Counted from the first letter of the stretch, positions 26,812 to 36,050 are shown. The stretch is 64,000 nt of DNA from Verrucomicrobiaceae bacterium (GCA_947466075.1 CANIBP010000028.1:1-64000); one strand, 5' to 3'. Numbers and translations: made by a program. Notes: generated by a model from the letters alone, not told the origin.

Positions 26812-27834
26812 ATGACCTTGATTGAAAAATTCTATCCAGTGATGAAGCCGTGGCTGTTCCGGCTTGATGCGGAAACGGCGCACACGCTCACTGTGAAGAT
26901 GATGGTCATTGCTCACAAACTGGGCATGCTGAAGAGCGTCGTCACCACGCCACAGCAGCCACGCAACGTCATGGGACTCACCTTTCCCAATGCGCTCGGC
27001 CTTGCCGCCGGCATGGATAAATCCGCCAGCACGGTCGAAGCTTGGAGCGCGATTGGCTTCGGTTCTGTCGAAGTCGGCACGCTCACGCCACGGCCGCAGC
27101 CGGGAAATCCGAAACCGCGTCTCTTTCGTCTGCCTGAGCACGAAGCTCTCATCAATCGCATGGGCTTCAACAACCCCGGCATTCACTCCGCCGTGAAAAA
27201 ACTCCGCCATCGTCGCACGAAGGCCATCGTCGGGGTGAACATCGGCAAAAACTTCGACACGCCGAACGAGAGAGCCGTGGATGACTATCTCATTTGCCTC
27301 AAAGCCGCCTATCCCGTCGCGGATTACATCGCGGTGAACATCTCATCGCCCAACACCAAAGGCTTGCGTGATCTCCAGGCCGAGGGTGCCGTGCGTGAAC
27401 TGATCTCCGCTTTGAAGAAAGAGCAGGTCGCGTTGAAAAAGGAGCATGGCAAGACCGTGCCACTGCTTGTCAAGATCGCCCCTGATCTCAATGACATGCA
27501 GATCGAAGCGCTCGCCCGCGTCTTCAATGAGCAGAACATCGACGGCGTCATCGCCACCAACACCACCATCGACCGTGAAGCTGTTGCCGGTCATGCCTTG
27601 GCCCAAGAAACCGGTGGTTTGAGTGGTGCGCCCGTGCGTGATCGCTCCAATCTCGTGCTGCAAGCCTTCCGCATGCTGTTGAAGGAGCAAATGCCCATCA
27701 TCGGCGTCGGCGGCATCTTGAATGGCAGCGATGCAGTCGAGAAGCTGAAAGCCGGTGCGGCCTTGGTGCAGGTTTACAGCGGCCTCGTCTATCGCGGACC
27801 AGGTTTGGTGCGTGACATTCTCTCCTCGATTTGA
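26812..27834 (+). CDS. pyrD: Dihydroorotate dehydrogenase (quinone), class 2
   Basis: Oxidises dihydroorotate to orotate in pyrimidine synthesis at the inner membrane. 340 residues. It has the N-terminal membrane-associating helices typical of class 2, GLAAGMDKSA, NRMGFNNPG, NIGKNFDT, the catalytic-Ser block AVNISSPNTKGLRDLQ, and FMN-phosphate loops (IGVGGILNGSDAVEKL, VQVYSGLVY). Confidence 0.96.
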   Translation: MTLIEKFYPVMKPWLFRLDAETAHTLTVKMMVIAHKLGMLKSVVTTPQQPRNVMGLTFPNALGLAAGMDKSASTVEAWSAIGFGSVEVGTLTPRPQPGNPKPRLFRLPEHEALINRMGFNNPGIHSAVKKLRHRRTKAIVGVNIGKNFDTPNERAVDDYLICLKAAYPVADYIAVNISSPNTKGLRDLQAEGAVRELISALKKEQVALKKEHGKTVPLLVKIAPDLNDMQIEALARVFNEQNIDGVIATNTTIDREAVAGHALAQETGGLSGAPVRDRSNLVLQAFRMLLKEQMPIIGVGGILNGSDAVEKLKAGAALVQVYSGLVYRGPGLVRDILSSI

Positions 27835-27872
27835 AAATTGATCTTTTCAACAGCCCTGCGAATATCAGCCTC

Positions 27873-28112
27873 ATGGAAACACTCCCCAAAATCTACGACA
27901 AGCAACCCGTCGCCGTTGAACTGCCCGCTGGAGACCACTGGTGGTGTGCCTGCGGCCTGAGTGGTCATCAGCCGAGCTGCGATGGCAGCCACAAAGGCAG
28001 CGGCCTCGGCCCGAAGAAGTTCACCCTGCCCGAGGCGAAGAAGGTCTGGCTCTGCAATTGCAAGCACACCAAGAACCCTCCTTTCTGCGACGGCAGCCAC
28101 AAGACCTTGTAG
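27873..28112 (+). CDS. Two-CDGSH iron-sulfur protein
   Basis: 79 residues from ATG 27873; an in-frame TTG at 27831 is less likely. It has two CDGSH sites: Cys25, Cys27, Cys36, His40 (CACGLSGHQPSCDGSH) and Cys61, Cys63, Cys72, His76 (CNCKHTKNPPFCDGSH). Each should hold a [2Fe-2S] cluster with three Cys and one His ligand, as in the bacterial class of mitoNEET relatives. A cytoplasmic redox or cluster-transfer role is likely. A terminator begins right at its stop codon. Confidence 0.92.
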   Translation: METLPKIYDKQPVAVELPAGDHWWCACGLSGHQPSCDGSHKGSGLGPKKFTLPEAKKVWLCNCKHTKNPPFCDGSHKTL

Positions 28113-28142
28113 GACGGGTGTGGCTTTAGCCCGCCCGTCTTT
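28113..28142 (+). terminator. Intrinsic terminator after the CDGSH gene
   Basis: GACGGG pairs with CCCGTC and an inner GGC with GCC around a TTTA loop, followed by TTTCT. The hairpin starts directly after the stop codon. The remaining 175 bp up to dsbD hold no gene that I can see. Confidence 0.6.
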
Positions 28143-28317
28143 CTGGCGGCACCGAAATCAACGTTCGGCACCAAACGTCGGGCGGTGTTGCGAAGCAGGC
28201 ACGACATGCAAAGAATCTGCTCGACGCAGCACACACCCAACCTACAAGCCTGTGATGGGAATAAGCCTCTCATCCCGTTCTCCCATCCTACGTGATGTCG
28301 AATCCCCCTGACCAACC

Positions 28318-30159
28318 ATGAAGTCATTTCTCCTGCCCCTCTTTGCCCTGCTGGCTGTTCCCGCGTTCAGTCAGAGCATTCCGTTCGACCCAACACTGCT
28401 GGGAGGAGGCGGAGATGGCCCCAAGGCGCTCGTCACCGCGACACTCATCTCTGAAGTCAGCAGCGCAGCTTCCGGCGCGACGTTTCGCGTAGCGGTGAAA
28501 CTTGTGCATGCTCAAGGCGCACACACGTATGGCAAAGTATTGCCGCCGGAAATCATCGGCAAACCCACCAAGCTCATCTGGACGCTGCCCGAGGGCTGGA
28601 AAATGGACGAACTCCCTTGGCCTGCCGTGCATCCGTTCAAAGGAGTCGATGGCTCCCAGAGCGAAGGCTACGACAGCATCGTCTTCTTGCCCGCAAAGAT
28701 CACACCACCAGCCAATGCCACGATTGGCACGAAGGCAGAATTGCAGGTGAAGGTCGATGGACTCGTTTGCGATGACAAAAGCTGCATGCCTTTCAAAGTA
28801 GATGCCAAAGTCAGCATCGCCATCGCGGCCCAAGCGGTGACGGATACCGCGCAGAGCGCCGCGTTTGGCAGCAGTACGGCTACCGAAAAAAAAACGACTG
28901 ACACCGCAGCGGTGACGACCAGCGGAGCCGCAGCACCGCCCACCTTTTTGTTCGTGATGTTCTCCGCCTTCCTAGGCGGTTTGATCCTCAACATCATGCC
29001 CTGCGTGTTTCCCGTGCTCGGCATCAAGATCGTCAGCATCGTGCAGCAGTCCGGAGAAGATCGGAAACAGGTCGTCATGCATGGCTTGATCTACACGCTT
29101 GGCATTCTGCTTTCGTTTTGGGTGCTTGGCGGCCTTGTCGTCGCACTGGGCAAAGGCTGGGGCTTCCAGCTTCAATCTGCTGGCTTCAACTACGCACTCG
29201 CCGCGTTCTTCCTCATCTTTGGCATCAACATGGCCGGCATCTTCGAGATCGGTGCCTCCGCCGTCGGTGTCGGGTCCAATCTACAAATGAAGCACGGCCT
29301 CAGTGGCTCGTTCTTCTCGGGGTTGCTCGCCACGCTCGTCTCCACGCCGTGTTCAGCGCCATTCCTCGGCACCGCGTTGGGTTTCGCCGTCAAATTACCC
29401 GCACCGCAGGCCATGCTGCTGTTCACGTTGATCGGTCTCGGTCTCGCCAGCCCGTTCCTGCTGCTCTCCATCTTCCCCAGCCTCGTATCGGTGCTGCCAC
29501 GGCCCGGCGCATGGATGGAAAGCTTCAAGCAAGGCATGTCCTTCCTCCTCTTCGGCACCGTATTCTTCATGCTGTGGGTGTTGACCGGCATGATCGAAGG
29601 CCTGCCCCTGCTCATCCTCATGCTCAGCCTCGTGCTCGTCGCCTTTGGTTGCTGGGTCTATGGCCGTTGGTCCTTGCCGCACAAACCGGCTCGCACTCGC
29701 CTCATCGCCCTCGTGCTGGCGCTCGCTGCCATCGTCGGCGGATTATATCTCGGCTGGCCGCACGTTGAGAAACAACCCGGCACTGCCGAACACGGCGCAA
29801 AATTTGAGAACGGCCTGCTGTGGGAGCCCTGGTCCGCCGCCAAGGTGCAGGAACTCACGGCCGCCGGGAAGCCCGTGTACATCGACTTCACCGCCAAATG
29901 GTGCTGGACCTGCCAGGTCAACAAACGCGTCTATCCCGATCCCCGCCTTCAGGAACTCTTCAAAAAATACGGCGTCGTCACCCTCAAGGCCGATTACACC
30001 AACGAAGACGACGCCATCAAGCAGGCCTTCACCGCCCTCGGCCGCGGTGCCGTGCCGGTGAACGTGCTCTACATCCCCGGCGTGAAGGAGCCGCTGGTCC
30101 TGCCAGAGATTCTCACCGTGGACAATGTCAGTGAAGCGCTCAAGAAGCTGGATAAGTAA
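28318..30159 (+). CDS. dsbD: Thiol:disulfide interchange protein DsbD
   Basis: Carries electrons from cytoplasmic thioredoxin across the inner membrane to periplasmic partners. 613 residues: a signal peptide (1-19), a periplasmic DsbD-alpha domain (about 30-180, with CDDKSCMPF), an eight-helix membrane domain (about 205-490, with the IMPCVFPVLGIK and STPCSAPFLG cysteine blocks) and a C-terminal thioredoxin-like gamma domain with FTAKWCWTCQVNKR. All three redox Cys pairs are present. Confidence 0.94.
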   Translation: MKSFLLPLFALLAVPAFSQSIPFDPTLLGGGGDGPKALVTATLISEVSSAASGATFRVAVKLVHAQGAHTYGKVLPPEIIGKPTKLIWTLPEGWKMDELPWPAVHPFKGVDGSQSEGYDSIVFLPAKITPPANATIGTKAELQVKVDGLVCDDKSCMPFKVDAKVSIAIAAQAVTDTAQSAAFGSSTATEKKTTDTAAVTTSGAAAPPTFLFVMFSAFLGGLILNIMPCVFPVLGIKIVSIVQQSGEDRKQVVMHGLIYTLGILLSFWVLGGLVVALGKGWGFQLQSAGFNYALAAFFLIFGINMAGIFEIGASAVGVGSNLQMKHGLSGSFFSGLLATLVSTPCSAPFLGTALGFAVKLPAPQAMLLFTLIGLGLASPFLLLSIFPSLVSVLPRPGAWMESFKQGMSFLLFGTVFFMLWVLTGMIEGLPLLILMLSLVLVAFGCWVYGRWSLPHKPARTRLIALVLALAAIVGGLYLGWPHVEKQPGTAEHGAKFENGLLWEPWSAAKVQELTAAGKPVYIDFTAKWCWTCQVNKRVYPDPRLQELFKKYGVVTLKADYTNEDDAIKQAFTALGRGAVPVNVLYIPGVKEPLVLPEILTVDNVSEALKKLDK

Positions 30160-30288
30160 GCTGCAACGGCATAGGATGGTAAACCCACACTCATGAGTGC
30201 CACAACCGGTACGTCTCCGACAAAACCGTTGGCTATAGTGCTGCTAACAAACCTCACGATCTGTTAACCATTCACACTGTTAGGCGTC

Positions 30289-30582
30289 ATGAGCACCGCT
30301 CCCGTTGAGATTCGTCCGTGGCGAGAGTGCCCGTTCACACGAGGCAGACGTTATCGTGTCCGTCAGACATTCGCCGCATTGCGCGACTCTTTCAGCGCTG
30401 GCGAAGTTATGACTATTGACTCAGACGCATGGTCTCGATACGACGGCTTCACCGGCTACGCTTTTCGACAGCCGAGCCGAGATACGCTTCGAGTTTGGGA
30501 CATTGACGACGACGCAGACATTCAGATATGGCAGCAGCTTTTCGAGGAGTTTGCTGATACACCTGCACCCAATGACGCCTAA
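30289..30582 (+). CDS. Small cassette-encoded protein of unknown function
   Basis: 97 residues, soluble and acidic, with several aromatic residues (RPWRECPF, RYDGFTGYAF, LRVWDIDDDAD, WQQLFEEFAD). No catalytic motif or signal peptide is seen, and I cannot name the family with confidence. The start is fixed by the GTTAGGC core three bases upstream, and the stop codon lies inside the attC-like inverse core. Expression must depend on an outside promoter, as is usual for cassettes. Confidence 0.75.
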   Translation: MSTAPVEIRPWRECPFTRGRRYRVRQTFAALRDSFSAGEVMTIDSDAWSRYDGFTGYAFRQPSRDTLRVWDIDDDADIQIWQQLFEEFADTPAPNDA

Positions 30583-30669
30583 CCATGCGCTGCAGCGAAG
30601 CCGGAATGAGCGTCGCGGTTGCAATCGTTGCGTCCCGTGCGTCGGGCCGCTGAGTTCGGGTCGTTAATC
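30577..30669 (+). other. attC-like recombination site
   Basis: It begins with the inverse core GCCTAAC and ends with GTTAATC. Between them the left arm (TGCAGCGAAGCC) and the right arm (GGCCGCTGAG) are complementary with bulges, and the left arm also holds the small palindrome CGCTGCAGCG. Folding of one strand into a bulged hairpin is what integron integrases recognise. Confidence 0.55.
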
Positions 30670-30680
30670 CGATTTTCTTT

Positions 30681-31373
30681 TCAGCGGAGTGCTGGACGCT
30701 CGCCAAAGATGGCGCTGCCGACGCGGACGATGGTGGCACCTTCTTCGATGGCGATCTCGAAATCATGGCTCATACCCATGCTGAGGAGCGGGAGCGGAGC
30801 GCTGCCGAGTTTTTCGAGTTCATCGCGGAGTTCGCGAAGCTGGATGAAGTAGGGACGGCTTTTCGTGGGATCGGGATCGAAGGGCGGAATGCACATGAGG
30901 CCCTGGATTTCGAGACGGCGCAGCGCATACAAGGCTTCGAGGTTGGCGCGCAAGGTTTCGGCGTTGAAGCCGTGCTTGGTGCTTTCGGCAGCTAGATTGA
31001 CCTCGATGAAGACCTTGGAAAACAAACCAAGCTCTGCAGCGATGCGATCCACATCACGGGCGAGGCTCAGAGAGTCGATGCTGTGAATGCAGCGCACCAG
31101 TGGGAGGATTTTGCGCACTTTGTTCGACTGGAGGTGGCCGATGAGGTGCCATTCAACCTTCGCTGGCAGCAGTGGGGCTTTGGCCAGCACCTCCTGCAAT
31201 TTGTTTTCGCCAAAGAGTAACTGCCCCGCATCCAGCGCTTCGCGAATCGACTCGACGGGAAAGGTTTTTGAAACGGCGAGCAGCTCCACGCTGGCGGGAT
31301 CACGCCCGGCCTTGCTGGCGGCGGTGGCGATGCGGTCGCGGATGGCTTGGAGGCGGTCGTGAAGGTCGTTCAT
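30681..31373 (-). CDS. YggS-family PLP homeostasis protein
   Basis: 230 residues from ATG 31373. It is a single-domain TIM barrel with the PLP lysine in ELLAVSKTFP (about Lys36), followed by FGENKLQE, WHLIGHLQSNK, GLMCIPP and SMGMSHDFEIAIEEGATIVRVG. Binds and buffers pyridoxal phosphate in the cytoplasm. It ends 12 bases after the attC-like site of the cassette, on the other strand. Confidence 0.94.
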   Translation of the reverse strand: MNDLHDRLQAIRDRIATAASKAGRDPASVELLAVSKTFPVESIREALDAGQLLFGENKLQEVLAKAPLLPAKVEWHLIGHLQSNKVRKILPLVRCIHSIDSLSLARDVDRIAAELGLFSKVFIEVNLAAESTKHGFNAETLRANLEALYALRRLEIQGLMCIPPFDPDPTKSRPYFIQLRELRDELEKLGSAPLPLLSMGMSHDFEIAIEEGATIVRVGSAIFGERPALR

Positions 31374-31446
31374 GTGTTGACGCAGAGAAAACGGAAGATG
31401 CACGGCATGCGCAACGTATTTTCGCGCTCCACCACTCCATCCACTC

Positions 31447-32766
31447 ATGCAATCACGCCGCCATTTCATCCGCCAGTCCGCCGCCACGCTCTTTGCCGCA
31501 CCTTGGGTCACCACCGGCATGCGTGCCGCATCACCGAACGGCAAGCTGCGTCATGCGGCCTTTGGTGCGGCGGGTATGTCCATGGCAGATATGAGCCAGC
31601 TCACCAATCATCCCATGTGGGAACTTGTCGCCGTATGCGATGTGGATACCCGCAATTTCAAGAAAGCGCAGGAGAAGTGGCCGAACATCAAGGTTTATCA
31701 GGATTGGCGTGAGTTGCTCGAAAAGGAAGCTGCCAACATCGACAGCGTGAACGTCTCCACGCCCGACCACATGCATGGCAGCATCGGCCTGGCCGCCATG
31801 GCGAAGGGCAAGCACGTCTATGGTCAGAAGCCGCTCGCGCACAACCTCTGGGAGTGCCGCCAGATGGTGGAACGCGCCCGCGACAAGGGCGTGATGACGC
31901 AGATGGGCATTCAGGTTTCCTCCGACTTCTCCGAGCGCCTCGCCGTCGAACTCATCCAACTGGGAGTCATCGGCAAGGTGAAGGAAGCCCACACCTTCTC
32001 GAACAAGAAGTGGGGAGATGTGGAGGTGCGCCCGGAGAAGAGCGATCCCATTCCCGAAGGCTTTGATTGGAACAATTGGCTCGGCGTCGCCAGTGAGCTC
32101 AGCTACATCCAGGGCTACGATCATCCCGGCAACTGGCGCAAACGCCGTGACTTCGGCACCGGCACGCTCGGCGACATGGGCTGCCACATGTTCAGCGGCT
32201 GGTTCCGCTCCCTCGGTTTGGCGGCGCCGATTTCCGTCACGTCACGCGGTCCAGCCCCGAACAAGGACAACTGGAACATCAACGCTGTCGTCGAATACAC
32301 TTTCAAAGGCACCCAGTTCACCGTCGGCGAAAGTGTGAAAGTGACGTGGACCGATGGCGACGCTCGTCCGCCTGCCGAAGTCATGGCATTGGCTGGGGAC
32401 GATGTTAAGAAATTCCCCGGCCAGGGCACCATTTACCTCGGCACCGACGGCGTCCTGCTCCATCCGCATGGCTCCACGCCGATGCTCTATCCGCGCGACA
32501 AGTTCACAGGCTACAAGTATCCGAAGCTAGAGCCGCGCAATCACTGGTTCGACTTCATCGACTGCTGCCTCAAGGGCGACAAGAAACCTTCGGCGAACTT
32601 CGATTACGCCGGTCCGCTGACAGAAGCGGTGCTGCTCGGCTGCCTCGCCAGTGCGTTCCCCAATGAAAGCCTCACCTGGGATGCGCCTACCCTCAAGATT
32701 CCGAACAACGCCGCCGCCGACAAGCTGGTGCGCCGCGATTACCGCAAAGGCTGGGAGATTGTGTGA
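31447..32766 (+). CDS. Gfo/Idh/MocA family oxidoreductase with TAT-type signal
   Basis: 439 residues. The start MQSRRHFIRQSAATLF is a twin-arginine-type signal, ending around GMRAAS. A Rossmann domain follows (GAAGMSMADM, AVCDVDTRNFKKA, VNVSTPDHMHGSIGLAAMAKGKHVYGQKP in pieces), then the C-terminal alpha/beta domain. Planctomycetes and Verrucomicrobia have many such exported members, thought to act on sugars; the substrate is unknown. Confidence 0.9.
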   Translation: MQSRRHFIRQSAATLFAAPWVTTGMRAASPNGKLRHAAFGAAGMSMADMSQLTNHPMWELVAVCDVDTRNFKKAQEKWPNIKVYQDWRELLEKEAANIDSVNVSTPDHMHGSIGLAAMAKGKHVYGQKPLAHNLWECRQMVERARDKGVMTQMGIQVSSDFSERLAVELIQLGVIGKVKEAHTFSNKKWGDVEVRPEKSDPIPEGFDWNNWLGVASELSYIQGYDHPGNWRKRRDFGTGTLGDMGCHMFSGWFRSLGLAAPISVTSRGPAPNKDNWNINAVVEYTFKGTQFTVGESVKVTWTDGDARPPAEVMALAGDDVKKFPGQGTIYLGTDGVLLHPHGSTPMLYPRDKFTGYKYPKLEPRNHWFDFIDCCLKGDKKPSANFDYAGPLTEAVLLGCLASAFPNESLTWDAPTLKIPNNAAADKLVRRDYRKGWEIV

Positions 32767-32848
32767 AATGACGAACGGCAGCAGCCGCTTTCACGTCATT
32801 CGTCAAGATTCACCTATCAACTATCGCCTCACGACCCCTTCTTGTATC

Positions 32849-33952
32849 TCATCCAGGAGGGCGAATAATCTTGGTGAATCTCAATAATCTCGCCACGAAG
32901 CTGAAATAATCGCAACTGCGCAAGGTGTCCTTTGCAACCAAGTGTTCAGCGAGTTTCTTTAAATAGACGTAGCCTTGTTGATTCACTACAATCGGAGGCA
33001 GCTCGGACGAATTTGAGCGAAGATCCTGCAAATGTGACTGAAACATCTCCAATGATTCCACGGCATCTTCTGATGCAGTGAATTTTAGTGAGAAACCAAG
33101 CAGAGCGCCATACCACAATTTTTCCTGATACTGGAAGACCCAGCCAATGTTATCAAAAACTTGTTTATCACGGCCTGCATCAAGCACCATTTGGAAGCCA
33201 ATTGACACATCATGCATTGTATTTTCAGATACCAGCCAATCACGAATTTCGGTCTCCAGAAATTCAGGCCGACTCAACAATTGGTGAGCAGCCAGCTTGC
33301 GAATAATCGGATTTGTGTCAGATAATGCAATCTTAAGCTTGGCGATCTCATCACGAGAGAAATCTCTTTTTGAAAAAAGGTTTAAATTACCATTTCTCCA
33401 CGCAATTGCTGCCTCGAAATGCTTCCCCCACTCTTCGGGTAGAGCCAAGGGATTCGAAAACTGCGCTCTCCCTACTTTTCCAGGCGTAATCTGAACAAGC
33501 AATTCCCATTCCTCGGCAAATAAATACATTCCCGCTTCTGTGATCCCAATCAATGCAGGATAACGAGGAGCCTGCATACTGTTAACGACCTGCCATTCCT
33601 CCCAAGCAATTTTTTCTGGCAGCGCCGCAAGAAGTGAATCCCTAGATGCCCATACTTTTTCAATGCTAGCATTTGTCACAGTTGGTCGACCATTCTTGGT
33701 ATTTTCCAGCAGATAGGGGGGGAATGTTTTTCGAGCATTGCGCAGGCGGATCAGCCCGAAATCATTTTTAAATTTGGCCGCAGCAATGCATTGAACAATT
33801 TCCATACCATCTTTAGCGGGGCGGCACATTTTTTGAAACCCCCAGTTTTTAAGTGGCATAGAAAAATTTGAAGAAGCCGCATGCAATGCTGTAACAGGCA
33901 TCGTTCCAACAAGGAGCGAAACGATATAGAGTTTAAAATTACAAATGTTCAT
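32849..33952 (-). CDS. Hypothetical secreted protein, low GC
   Basis: 367 residues from ATG 33952 with a signal peptide (MNICNFKLYIVSLLVGTMPVT...HAAS). The body is helical with many aromatics and has a run that could be HEAT-like (IAKLKIALSDTNPIIRKLAAHQLL, split). No family recognised. Its GC is visibly below that of both neighbours, which suggests acquisition. The start overlaps the stop of the short frame upstream (ATGA). A frame extension to 33988 is less likely. Confidence 0.7.
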   Translation of the reverse strand: MNICNFKLYIVSLLVGTMPVTALHAASSNFSMPLKNWGFQKMCRPAKDGMEIVQCIAAAKFKNDFGLIRLRNARKTFPPYLLENTKNGRPTVTNASIEKVWASRDSLLAALPEKIAWEEWQVVNSMQAPRYPALIGITEAGMYLFAEEWELLVQITPGKVGRAQFSNPLALPEEWGKHFEAAIAWRNGNLNLFSKRDFSRDEIAKLKIALSDTNPIIRKLAAHQLLSRPEFLETEIRDWLVSENTMHDVSIGFQMVLDAGRDKQVFDNIGWVFQYQEKLWYGALLGFSLKFTASEDAVESLEMFQSHLQDLRSNSSELPPIVVNQQGYVYLKKLAEHLVAKDTLRSCDYFSFVARLLRFTKIIRPPG

Positions 33953-34305
33953 GGTGTAATTGTTGTCTTTTGAGGGCCGTCTTTCCAAATATAATTCTCG
34001 GCCTTTGCTCCCAGGCTATTCGCCAATGGTTCGATCACTACAGGCACTCTATTCGGATCACCAGATGTTCCGTGAGTAGGCTTTTGATCCAAAGATGATG
34101 AGCTGTCTGCATGGAAATGCAAGTCTACTTGTTTGATCGGAATGAACACCGGGTTTGGTGGAAGTGCAAGGAAGGGGACAGGCGACGATTCGTGACAGGC
34201 AGCGCTGCTGAAGTGGCGCAGGGTCACAGGATCTCCCGCGTGATGTAGGCCGCTGGGGCTCTTTCCAACTGTTTCTTCTGCATCTGGGTGCTGGGTGCGT
34301 CGCAC
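33949..34305 (-). CDS. Short open frame of unknown function
   Basis: 118 residues, Pro/His/Ser-rich, with no signal, helix or known motif; the last third (ANSLGAKAENYIWKDGP) looks most protein-like. It ends with an ATGA overlap on the next gene, which is the main support. It may be a real coupled gene, the remains of a longer one, or chance. Confidence 0.35.
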   Translation of the reverse strand: MRRTQHPDAEETVGKSPSGLHHAGDPVTLRHFSSAACHESSPVPFLALPPNPVFIPIKQVDLHFHADSSSSLDQKPTHGTSGDPNRVPVVIEPLANSLGAKAENYIWKDGPQKTTITP

Positions 34306-34308
34306 CAG

Positions 34309-36015
34309 TCAATGCCTGTTGTTTGCCTTCACGCCAAACTCCATCGGCGGCGAGCCTGCTTCGAACGCGCCGATGTCCGGTGCCTTGCCTGAGTAACCGT
34401 CGCTGAAGTTGGGGATGATCTCTCCGGCATCAAAGCCAGGGCTGCTCGGATCAAGCGAGTAGTCGCCAGCGGGACGCTTGGGTGCGTAGATGGGCACGCC
34501 TTTGACGGCGTGCGGTTCTTGAGTCCCAGACGACACGACTTTGCCCGAGAGCAGATCGAAGTCGTAATCGTGGGTCGGCACTTTGGAGGCGTCGCGGATG
34601 GAACTGCCGCCGACCTTGCGGATGTGCAGGATGTTGTTGCGCGAGACGACGTTGAGCAACTCCTGGCCACCGGATTGACTGAGGCCTTCGTTGCAGCCCA
34701 TCGTGTCGGGTGCGCCGGGCGGGCCGTCGGGCTGGAGGATGGTGTTGTGGAAGATGTAGGCCCGGCCACCGCCCGTAAGCGGTGCGTGGCCCATCTTGAT
34801 GAAGGGGCCGCCGCCCCATCCTTCATGTCCGAAGCGGCTGCTGCCAGCGACGTTGCGAAAGATGTAGATGGGTCCGACAGATTCGCCGGCGATGGCGATC
34901 TTCACCATCGTGCGGTCGATGTAATTGCCCCAGACACGGACGTTGCAGCCGCCGCCTTCGATCTCCAGGCCGTCGTCCCAGCAGCCTTCGATGTGGTTGC
35001 CGTAAAGGTCGGAATCAGAGCCTGGATAACCGCGCAGACTGGAGTTGTTCTCGCCGCCGAAGATGTCGTTGCAAAAGTGCTGATCATCGGTGGTGAACTC
35101 GTTGTAGCGCAGCACATGATTGCCTTCACAATTGCTGAAGAAGATCGCCTGCGGTCCCATCGGATGATAACGTTCGCCGCCTTCACGGAACTCCTGCCAA
35201 CTGTTCGAATTGGAACGTGGATCATGCATGAGATTGCGCTGGATGATCACGCGCGTCAGCGGCTTGAACTTGGAGAACACCGCCGCATCGTAGTCCACGC
35301 CCCAGCCGTCCTTGGCGATGCGGCCCCAGCCGCTGATGTCGCAGCCCTCGATGACGATGTCGTGCGAACCTTCGCCCAGGACGATGCCATGGATCTTCGG
35401 CGCGCGAATCGTGAAGCCGCGGAGGATCACAAACGAGGCCTTCACTTCCACGCATTGATCCACCGCGTCCGCGCCATCAAGAGTGGCGGTGGTCGCGCTC
35501 GGACGATGCGTGTAGAGCACATAACCTTGAGCGGTGCCCGACTGATCCACGGTCAATGTTTTGCCCTTCATGTCATCGACCTCGATGGTCTTGGAGATGG
35601 GGAATGTTTCGTTCCAAGTGCTCGCCTTCAACTCCGCTGAAGTCCCGCCGCCCATGAGTTCGAGCCGCACGTCGTAGCTCGTGCCGCTGTGCAGTGGCAC
35701 GATGCTGCCACGATACTCGCCGATGCGTTTGTCGAACCACAGCGGCAGGGCCTCGCGCCACGTTGGTTCGCCAGCAGCTCGATAGCGCACCTGGCAAATC
35801 TTGGCTTCCGCGCCATCGGCAGGCGTCCAGTAGAGCCCCATGCTTTCAAAGGTGCAGACGGCTCGTGGTGTCGCCGACTGGGGGGTGCCACTGGTCGGCG
35901 CAATCAATGGCTTGGCGGGCCGCTCTGTGGACGGCGCGGCATTGGCGCACAGCAGCAGGGCGAGAAAGCCAACCGGGGCCAGCCTGCAAACACGAGGGGA
36001 TGGCAATGAATTCAT
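34309..36015 (-). CDS. Secreted right-handed beta-helix protein
   Basis: 568 residues from ATG 36015, with a signal peptide (MNSLPSPRVCRLAPVGFLAL...ANA); ATG 36054 is an alternative. An N-terminal fibronectin-like segment (about 35-125) is followed by a parallel beta-helix with repeated short strands and turns (GFTIRAPKIHGIVLGEGSHD, YNEFTTDDQ, LYGNHIEGCWDDGLEIEGG). Its tail (about 540-560, SPGFDAGEIIPNFSDG...PDIGAFE) is common to secreted beta-helix proteins. Polysaccharide binding or cleavage is likely but not shown. Confidence 0.82.
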   Translation of the reverse strand: MNSLPSPRVCRLAPVGFLALLLCANAAPSTERPAKPLIAPTSGTPQSATPRAVCTFESMGLYWTPADGAEAKICQVRYRAAGEPTWREALPLWFDKRIGEYRGSIVPLHSGTSYDVRLELMGGGTSAELKASTWNETFPISKTIEVDDMKGKTLTVDQSGTAQGYVLYTHRPSATTATLDGADAVDQCVEVKASFVILRGFTIRAPKIHGIVLGEGSHDIVIEGCDISGWGRIAKDGWGVDYDAAVFSKFKPLTRVIIQRNLMHDPRSNSNSWQEFREGGERYHPMGPQAIFFSNCEGNHVLRYNEFTTDDQHFCNDIFGGENNSSLRGYPGSDSDLYGNHIEGCWDDGLEIEGGGCNVRVWGNYIDRTMVKIAIAGESVGPIYIFRNVAGSSRFGHEGWGGGPFIKMGHAPLTGGGRAYIFHNTILQPDGPPGAPDTMGCNEGLSQSGGQELLNVVSRNNILHIRKVGGSSIRDASKVPTHDYDFDLLSGKVVSSGTQEPHAVKGVPIYAPKRPAGDYSLDPSSPGFDAGEIIPNFSDGYSGKAPDIGAFEAGSPPMEFGVKANNRH

Positions 36016-36050
36016 GAGCGTGAACGTGTATGAATGGCGCTGAGTTCGCG

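Larger units (their letters stand above)
30279..30669 (+). mobile_element. Solitary integron-type gene cassette
   Basis: A core-like site GTTAGGCGTC (from 30279) lies immediately before the ATG of a small gene, and its exact inverse GACGCCTAAC (30574-30583) contains the stop codon. An imperfect palindrome of about 90 bases follows, ending in GTTAATC (30663-30669). One gene with almost no untranslated sequence plus an attC-like site is the layout of an integron cassette. The right-hand core has a T where the GTTRRRY consensus wants a purine. No integrase gene is in the window. Confidence 0.65.
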
